From: Sphaeroforma sirkka
Lineage: Eukaryota > Opisthokonta > Ichthyosporea > Ichthyophonida
Length of the DNA: 64,000 nt
Direction: 5' to 3'
Assembly: GCA_001586965.3 (NCBI GenBank)
Contig: LUCW03002614.1
Location: 106,001-170,000, forward strand
Made by a program: the position numbers and the translations under genes. The notes below the pieces were generated by a model. That model saw nothing but the letters and a program-made list of their open reading frames with translations. It made no database searches and was not told the origin of the DNA. This document shows, in pieces, positions 56,801 to 64,000 of this stretch (within the stretch, counting starts at the first letter, position 1; each line of letters begins with the position of its first letter).

Positions 56801-58800
56801 TTAATTGAAGACTTCACTGTAATTTTTTGAAATGATAGTGTCAGTCCAATTTTTTGGACGATTTTTAAACTGGTTATTTTATGTGCATTACACAATACTT
56901 TGTTGGCGGTGCCAATATTCGATAATATTCTTTTGAAATAGCAAAACGAAATAGTTTGTAGGTCCCTAAAAAAAAGTTGTATTATGTACTCTTTGTATAT
57001 TCTTGTATTTTTAATTTTATATCAGCTGATCTATAGCATAAAAATATGTACAGAAAAATTTACAATGATTATCCTTTAAAAAAAAAATAAGTACCTGTTG
57101 TTTCACCGACTTTTTGTCTGTCACGCAAAATCTGTCCGTAACGTTTTTTTGCCTATTTGTAGACCCCTTTGAAGTCCCTTCTCATTTGAGAGGAAAGACT
57201 CCACATTTGTGGGCTCCGCATTTCAGAAGGAAAGACTCCACATTTGTGGACTCCTCATGATTTGTATGCTGAAATCAAAGAGATTCGAACTTATGAGTAG
57301 AACACTAAAGGTTATTTACCTTCTACGTCCGCGAGGTCTGTCGACAAAGAGGAGACGCATATCATACACCCAAGGAAGCATTCTAGAATGTAAAATATCC
57401 TATACAGAGTTAGGCTCTAAACTTGTGTGCAATGGACTAGTTGGTTGGTTTTCTACAACGATTTGAAACTTTAGAACGATCGGACAGCTTATTGAGTGCA
57501 GTTTCCAAAATAACTTTGTAGTTGATTTGTTCTAAAATTAAAGTTATAACTTTTTTAAAAAAAATCAAAAAGTTAACATTAAAGTTGGAACTTATATTCC
57601 GTACCGCTATAACTTATTGAGCTTAGCTTCAGACTCTGTCTCATCACTGGACCCTACTCCGTCCAGTCCTCTCAGTCCTCACTCTCAGACGTCACTCACA
57701 GTCTCACACACGGACTCAGAGAGAGAAGCAGAGAGACCGAGAGACTGAGTCTCTGAGAGAGAAAGCGGTCACCGGAGTCGCGGACTGGCAACCTGCTTTT
57801 AACCTTTACAGAGGCCCTGGGGCCTGTCTACCTGGGAGGTTGGGGCCTGGGGGAGCCTGCTGGCAGTGCTGGGACCCCTGGCACTGTGGCAGAGTCTTTA
57901 CTCTTTTCTTTATATTTTCTCTAGAATTCCCTTTCTGGACTATCTTCTTTCACCGCAGAAATTCATATAATTCTGCTCTGTCCGTCCGTTTTAGGGTTTA
58001 GAGAGTGAAACTAAAGCAATTTTTCTATTCTCAGTGTTCTGAGAGCCTCTGAGTCTGAGACTGGAGGACTGCAATTTCTTCTTTGATCAATGATCTGCCG
58101 TAAATAGTTTTATTTTACTCTACAACGTTCGGTTTGTGTGGTGGTCTGGTGGATGGTCGGCGGCCGCTCGAGCGCCTGTCTCGCTCCACTCTGTGTGCTG
58201 GGTGTGTGTGTGAGGCTGTGAAGTGTGAGGCTGTGAGCCTGTGACCCTGTGATGCCGTTTGAGGGGGAGGCGGCCAGGCGGGGCGGGGCCGCGAAACAGG
58301 TGTTGATTGTTGGGGGTTGCCAAATGCCAACCGACTTAGAAGTTATTACTTATTATTAGGCGGTATGGGGCACTCTATGAGCCTTGTGGGTTGAGTTGGG
58401 CCGCCTTCTTGTGTGCCGCCTTGAGCTGCCGTTGACGGTTGACTTGTTGTGAGTTGTGAGTTGTGACGCCATGGTCCGATCACTCTGGCGATCAGAGATT
58501 GGAGAATCAGACGAAAGCCCATACCATTTCACAACCAGTAATTTATTTGAAAACATGAATAAAAATATAAATGAGTATATATGAATAAGATTGAAAATAT
58601 GCCTTCGTGTCGAGTCTCGAGTCTCGACTCTCGAGATGTGAAGCATCGACAAGTGCTCTATGAAAATTCTCTCTTATTTTTATCATCTATTTAGCATAAA
58701 ATCCTGCTACGCACTGACAGGCAATTTCACAAAACTTTTTGACATACATATATAAACATACAAACATCACCTGACATATTGAAATCATAAAGATTATATA
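56801..58800. other. Spacer: AT-rich, then GACTC/GTG-rich
   Basis: No gene is recognised. A 21-bp direct repeat (ggaaagactccacatttgtgg) lies at 57192-57212 and 57229-57249. Positions 57620-58080 are rich in GACTC/CTCAG words like those at 2-3.8 kb. Positions 58130-58480 are GC- and GTG-rich and are the least AT-rich part of the window. Nothing links them clearly to the gene at 58809, though they might include its upstream exon or promoter. Confidence 0.5.
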
Positions 58801-58808
58801 CCGTAGCA

Positions 58809-59252
58809 ATGTTTTTGTTGAGGCTGATTCAGATTGATGCGGCAAAAGGGCATGGTGAAACTACAAAACAATCGCCTATACGACGCGTACGAGACATGAT
58901 CCGGGATAATCCCAGTGCGAAATTGAGGAAAAACACTAGTTTTGACGATTCTTTTACGACTTCTGTCGAGTCTACAATTTCCGCTTTGGAAAGATACGAC
59001 AGCATTACTTCCGCAAAAGTTGTAAAAATCGACAATATCAAAAGGCACGTTGGGTTCGCGGACTTGATTATAGTGAGTGAGACGTACGCAAGTGATGATT
59101 ATGATAGAAAGGGCTATAAGAAATGCTCATTTACGCGGCGAGAATTCGCAAACCTTCAAACTGAGATGAGGCAATACAAACTTAAGGAAATGCCGGTGCA
59201 CAGAAAAAGTCGTCAAAACTTACATTTTTACTCACAAAAGAGTTTCAGATAG
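58809..59252 (+). CDS. Probable protein phosphatase 1 (PP1)-binding protein, Bni4/Afr1-like C-terminal motif
   Basis: 147 residues. The central stretch KRHVGFADLIIVSETY begins with a canonical RVxF-type PP1 docking site (R-H-V-G-F) and continues as ETY..DDYDR. The end carries YKLKEMPVHRKSRQN. From memory, this combination (RVxF, then ETY..(D/E)YDR, then E-M-x-VH-x-x-S) is a hallmark of fungal PP1-targeting proteins such as Bni4 and Afr1. Such proteins bring the phosphatase to particular sites. The N-terminal third is basic and Ser/Thr-rich and looks unstructured. The start is uncertain: an in-frame stop lies at 58788, but 'ctgattcag' at about 58823-58831 could be a 3' splice site, making this the last exon of a longer gene. 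It is convergent with CIAO1, whose stop is 735 bp away. Confidence 0.55.
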   Translation: MFLLRLIQIDAAKGHGETTKQSPIRRVRDMIRDNPSAKLRKNTSFDDSFTTSVESTISALERYDSITSAKVVKIDNIKRHVGFADLIIVSETYASDDYDRKGYKKCSFTRREFANLQTEMRQYKLKEMPVHRKSRQNLHFYSQKSFR

Positions 59253-59986
59253 TATTTAAGGTGCAGATGAACATCCAAACAAGCTTGCAGTGTTTGACCA
59301 AAGCCGATTTAATGCCTTGGATACATAGCTGCTATGTCTAATCTAGAATGTATCATATATCTGTGCCTATCGAAGATCATATAACGCAGATATACACTGT
59401 ATCGGCATTGAACCTCTGGGGGATACTAGACTGTTCATGAGAATGATGCGCACTACCTAGCACTGACCTTATGGCCATTTACAGGACTCTTCACATTAGC
59501 CATATGTAGTAGACAGCCATACTCCAAACACCATAACAATTAACACGGAGGTGTAGTTGAACTCACATGCCAGATCACATGGCAAATAAAGTCAGTTCAC
59601 CTGCGTATCACAATGCGTCGATGCGAAAATCGACCCGACCACGGTGTCAAAGGTAGAAACAGTCTCGGGCTTCAAATAGAACTTGACCAAAGATCTCCAA
59701 ATCGCTCGATATTATGCGGCTGCCTGTTGGCCATTCTGTGAAATCTCCAAAGTGTCTGATAGGCAAGGCTACACCGAGCACCTCATATAGGAAAGGCGAT
59801 GAAAACCAACGAATAAATATGATTGTTCAACTTCAATGGCTTTCACATTTTATTCTTGGGCACGTCATGAAATCAATCAGTGCAAAATCAAAATATGGAC
59901 ACCTGTCAACCCGCAAAGAAAGTACAGTCCAAATAAAGCACAAAGTCCAATTCAGAGTCATTGGTATCAATTTATTTCCTACATCT
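59253..59986. other. Intergenic region between two convergent genes
   Basis: It should hold both 3' untranslated regions. AATAAA on the plus strand at about 59813-59818 could serve the left gene. Nothing else is recognised. Confidence 0.5.
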
Positions 59987-62664
59987 CTACTCTGAAGCCG
60001 TGCGCCAGATATTTATACACCCGTCATCACCGGCCGTGACTAACATATTCGGGTCCGTGGGATGCCAGCATACACAGTTTACATCCTGCGTATGTGCTTG
60101 AGGTTCCCTGAATTGCACTTCCCATGACGGCGCGTTTCGGTCGCTGACATCCGCCTGACACATTAATATCCAAAGGAACCGTTACGAGAAGCATATATTG
60201 GTCATACCAGTCTAGTGCAAGCTGTAGATTGCACTGTTTCTGAGGTGTAACTTTAATATAAGAATTTAAGCGGATTACTAACAAACCAAAGTGCACATGA
60301 TACTATAGATGCTAACATCAATGAGTAACCAGTACACTTACAAGCATATGCGTATAAAGGTAAATTTTATCTGCTAGCATTCAGAAGTAGGCGAATCTCT
60401 TTTACACGTATATTCCCGCTACATAACCGATTGCTGACCTCGGTTATTCGGAATTAGCGCATGGTCGCTTGGTCTAATGCTATGGATATGTGTGGCACAG
60501 TGAGCAGGAGCACACTCAATAGCAGCAGACTTTCTCAATATGGAATACACATACCTCATTTAAATGCACAACCTCTAAGAATACAAGGTAGACAAATCGA
60601 CTAAAGCTTGTATAACATATAACACCGGTTGCATAGGTTGTACACACTCCCAGATTGTAACGTGTCAGTAAGCCAGACATGAAGTGCACACAGGCTCGGA
60701 CACATCCCTCGTACCAAAATGACTTAAACACAGCATTTCAGACACAGTGGTGGAACACCCAGAGAAAATCTTGTGCCCAATTGAAATTGACATATACCTC
60801 CTTAAGTATGACCAACGAATCATCCCCAGCCACCGTGGCGATCCGCTCCTTGCCCTTTGTCACTTTAGAAAAGGCACAGTGGAAGATGGGACGCGTGTGC
60901 ACATTCTCCAGCGTAGCCACATTGACATACTTCGGGTGACTGTGATCGGGTGTCTCTATATCTATACGCACGATGTGAGAATATTGTTTTCTTAGCGATC
61001 TTCGACGATAGTAGTGTATACAGGTACACACATGATCACACCGACAATCTATTTGTATTGTTGATATGTTCCTATTCGCGTACACTTCAAGTGAATCTCC
61101 GAACCACAAGCATGATGCAGACTGCATCGTACTGACTGACACACACGCATATACACACTAAAATATCGACACAGACACACACATGGACCCATAATAAGTA
61201 TATATATATATATATATATATATATGTTCAAACAGAGGAACAGGCACAGGCACAGGCATAGACACAGCAACACAAACACACACACACGCATGTATACATG
61301 GAAAGTACATTCACGGTGGTGTTCACATCTCTAAAGCTACTACACCTACAAGCTGCGCAGAAACACGTTGTGATGATTATGATGGTAGTCCAAGAACCCA
61401 AAACATTCCGAAAAATTTGACAGAACCACTCTAAAAGATTGGTTTTCTATAGCAGTAGGCCAATTCATATAAGATGAGCACAGAACCATGCAATGAGTTT
61501 AGCCTGTCAACATACTCTGCGCGTTTCCAGGATGGTATGCCTGCCAGATGCGGATAGTTTTATCGTCCCCGCTCGTCACTGGGAATGGGTACAAACAAAG
61601 GCATGAGAAAAAGCCAACTACCAACCAGTAACTCATGTGCTCGTGGCAAAACATCGAACCACAGTACATCAGATTTCTGGTGAATATCGCAACACACTGA
61701 GCCATATGTTGATGTATATGCAACAAGAACATCCCACGAAGACCCATCTCCATACTTGTATATATAGAGAGATATAAGGATATATTTATGTACATATACT
61801 TGTATATTGTATGCCACGCAAACTATATGCACATACGCGTAAAAACACGTAGATGGCTAATGCACAATCAAGTACACACCTACACAAGAGACAATAGAAG
61901 TGATCCCCCACCACAAAGATAGCGGCATATATACAAATAAAAAGAAGCACAGATACAGATGCTGATCTAAAATATGATGAGAATACATATATGCGACGCG
62001 AGCGTATTATGCACGCATAGTTGACAATTCACGTTGATAGAAACATGCATACATAAGTTCGATATAGAAACCTCCAACTCGAGACGTACCCATACGATCA
62101 CCGGTGCAGTCGAAGTCTATGCACCAAATAGTCGATGTGTGGTCTTTCAGCGTATCGAACAACTCCCAATCATCATCGTCTTCTCCATATAACTTCACCG
62201 AATCGTCGTACGATACAGACGCAATAATCTGAGAGTGCAACAGAAAGCCCATATTTGAGTATTTGCTACTTGGGACGGCATGCCTAGTAAAGTAGTAGAC
62301 AAGTTAACAACATGGGTACAGAGCATGCTAACCAATGCCTATCCGAATGAATGCCGGAAGCTCATATGATGTAGTTCTGCCAGTCAGGGTTCAGTATATG
62401 ACACAGTACGGAACCACTCACAAGATCAATCATCCCAACAGATTCCGGTGAGAAATCGAAGTGGCAATCGTATACAAATACTGAATTTTCGCATTTGAAT
62501 GTGACGATCTCCTTTGGCTACATAGTGTTCAGGATATGCCCACAATGAAGAATACACAACTTCTCCCACGAAAAATCCTCTCAGCACAATTGCGTAGATG
62601 CTGCCGTTGTGAAATACAATCCAACAGTCGTTATACATATATACATATAACATTTACGTATTGT

Positions 62665-62722
<58 letters not shown>

Positions 62723-63351
62723 CACATACACACACACATATATATATATACAAAGTTGCATACCGCTTCCTGAGGGTGAAATTTCACGCACTTAACATCC
62801 TGTGTGTGTTCTTGCAGGATAGACATGCAGTCGAAATCGCAATCGCCCTCATCTGTGGAAGAAGATGACATTACAAAAATCCATCAGAACCAGTACGAGG
62901 TGGTCGCTGGAGCTTTGCTGAAAATGGAGCACACTCAAAGAGGCTAAAGAGTTATCACATACAATCGTATGGAATATGCAAATGTCCATACGCATAAGTG
63001 TTCAATTCTTGTTGCATGTATGTTTGTTATGGCTGGATAAGATGTTAAACAACCTACCAGCATGCAAGATAACCTACGATGCGCATATACATATATCCAT
63101 AGTAACAACTACACATCCACACGGGAAGTTCTACCTCTATAATATATATACACACACACACATATATATATATATACATATATACATATATACATATATA
63201 CATATATATATAGACGCGTGGCACACTATACCTTCCCAGATCCAAACGGATTTATCTCTACTGCACGTGACCAGGCGGCGGCTGTTGCTGGACCATTCGG
63301 CACACTTAACTTCATTTTCATGTCCTTCCAGTGTAGCTGCTAACTCCCAGT
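59987..63351 (-). CDS. CIAO1: CIAO1, cytosolic iron-sulfur assembly WD40 protein (3' six exons; N terminus not found)
   Basis: CIAO1 is a seven-bladed WD40 propeller of the cytosolic iron-sulfur targeting complex, acting with MMS19 and CIAO2B to deliver clusters to client enzymes. Six exons are read on the minus strand: 63232-63351, 62764-62852, 62090-62228, 61516-61578, 60798-60955 and 59987-60154 (stop TAG at 59987-59989). All junctions are GT-AG with GTAYG/GTATA-type donors, and the reading phases agree throughout. They give about 244 residues. Diagnostic matches to the animal protein are [64 protein letters not shown] and [13 protein letters not shown], ending with [10 protein letters not shown]. 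Blades 1-2 are not recognised up to position 64000 and probably lie beyond the window. Introns of 379-643 bp carry microsatellites. The 61516 boundary uses GTATGT, and the acceptor at 60956 is chosen by phase. Confidence 0.93.
61201..61226. repeat. (TA)n microsatellite in a CIAO1 intron
   Basis: About thirteen TA units, followed within 60 bp by a CA-rich tract. Confidence 0.9.
62670..62716. repeat. (TA)n microsatellite in a CIAO1 intron
   Basis: More than twenty TA units, followed by a mixed CA/TA tract to about 62752. It lies about 50 bp from the 62764 donor. Confidence 0.9.
63140..63212. repeat. Mixed TA / TATACA microsatellite in a CIAO1 intron
   Basis: 'tatatacatatatacatata'-type repeats end about 20 bp from the 63232 donor. 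Confidence 0.9.
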
Positions 63352-64000
63352 CTGAAATGTCGATGAAGAACAGAGGCGATGCCGTGTGCGAATGAAAAAA
63401 TCGAAACAAATGATAGAGAAGTATACAATTTCACAAGGAAACAAAAACCGAAAATAAAACATACGATGCTAAAGGCATGCTAAAAAAAGATAGGATGTTA
63501 AGGCATGTTTGTAGATTCTGGGTGGTTGTACGTACTACTATCAGCTGTCTGTATGCTATCACAATTGCAACAAAAGTCAAAGTCCACGATGCAAATCGAA
63601 CGCCATAGTTCAATCGATTCCGCACACTACACAGCATGAAACACAGGAAAGGTGCACGCTGACGGTGATGGTGGAGTCCAGCTCTACATCTCCCGAGCAA
63701 TATCTACCAGCCATTCTACTGAGCGATGCGTGCATACACCAGCTGCAGTGGATGTACACACTCTGCAACTATTCGTACGAGCACACCTAGGCGTGCGGGT
63801 GACCACGTGCACTATATACTACCCAGGAGTGTTGACGCGCCAAATGAAACTCAACTACATATATTATATTCCACGCTTGACAAGAGAAGGGAACATCTAA
63901 TCAAGAGCTAAGAGCTATATTTAACTATAGCGAGATGAAACCCCCTAACGGATAGCTACGGCCGCTATCTCGAGGAATGGATCTGAGGGCAACCCGAGAC
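63352..64000. other. Upstream (5') side of CIAO1: intron and unassigned sequence
   Basis: This is probably intron and perhaps an unrecognised exon. Short minus-strand frames at 63.43-63.70 kb do not show convincing WD40 blades 1-2. Confidence 0.4.

Noticed and set aside
57209-57466. 85-residue plus-strand frame near CACATTTGTGG repeats
   Set aside because: No homology is recognised. It starts inside a direct repeat and has no other support.
63431-63700. CIAO1 exon for blades 1-2
   Set aside because: Short stretches (for example SICIVDFDFCCNCD) vaguely resemble a WD40 strand, but none aligns with the conserved 'RTVR-VAWSP' and 'ASFD-T--IW' motifs.

Overview
The window is nuclear DNA of an intron-bearing eukaryote: there are spliced exons with GT-AG borders, long AT-rich spacers, microsatellites and dense retrotransposons. 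The one clear host gene is a spliced orthologue of CIAO1, a WD40 protein of cytosolic iron-sulfur assembly, at the right end. A short neighbouring gene carries a probable protein-phosphatase-1 docking motif of a kind I know mainly from fungal proteins. Both would fit an opisthokont, perhaps a unicellular relative of animals with an expanded genome such as an ichthyosporean (Sphaeroforma-like). That placement is an inference of low confidence.

Layout. Positions 1-1430 hold two DNA transposons with intact ends, a hAT-type MITE and a pogo/Tigger-like element. Positions 1430-6350 are spacer with GACTC-rich islands and a minisatellite. Positions about 6.4-36.9 kb form a nested nest of Ty3/Gypsy fossils. 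An old plus-strand element (E5) is split by a tandem LTR-internal-LTR-internal-LTR array (E2a, E2b) and by element E3a, and E3a is itself split by E3b. E3a, E3b and three single LTRs in the window have 4-bp target duplications at their ends. Positions 37-39.9 kb hold scrambled Ty1/Copia remains. Positions about 40.6-55.5 kb hold a second nest: an old minus-strand Gypsy element (E4) invaded by two LTR-only insertions and by the young, nearly whole element A1 (47331-54965). Positions 55.5-58.8 kb are AT-rich and GACTC-rich spacer. Positions 58.8-63.4 kb hold the two host genes, pointing towards each other.

Common themes. A1, E2 and E5 form one Gypsy lineage. Their LTRs, where seen, fall in two subfamilies of about 600 bp: S1 (young, A1 type) and S2 (older, E2 type). 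E3 is a second lineage with LTRs of about 230-250 bp and a chromodomain. E4 is a third. All of them carry the same extra domain between RNase H and integrase, with an Asn-Pro-Pro-Trp type motif, resembling the methyltransferase-like segment of DIRS elements. Order of events from nesting: E4 and E5 first; then S2/E2 and E3a; then E3b and the S1 insertions; the E2 array was duplicated after an S1 LTR had entered it. All elements are described as fossils.
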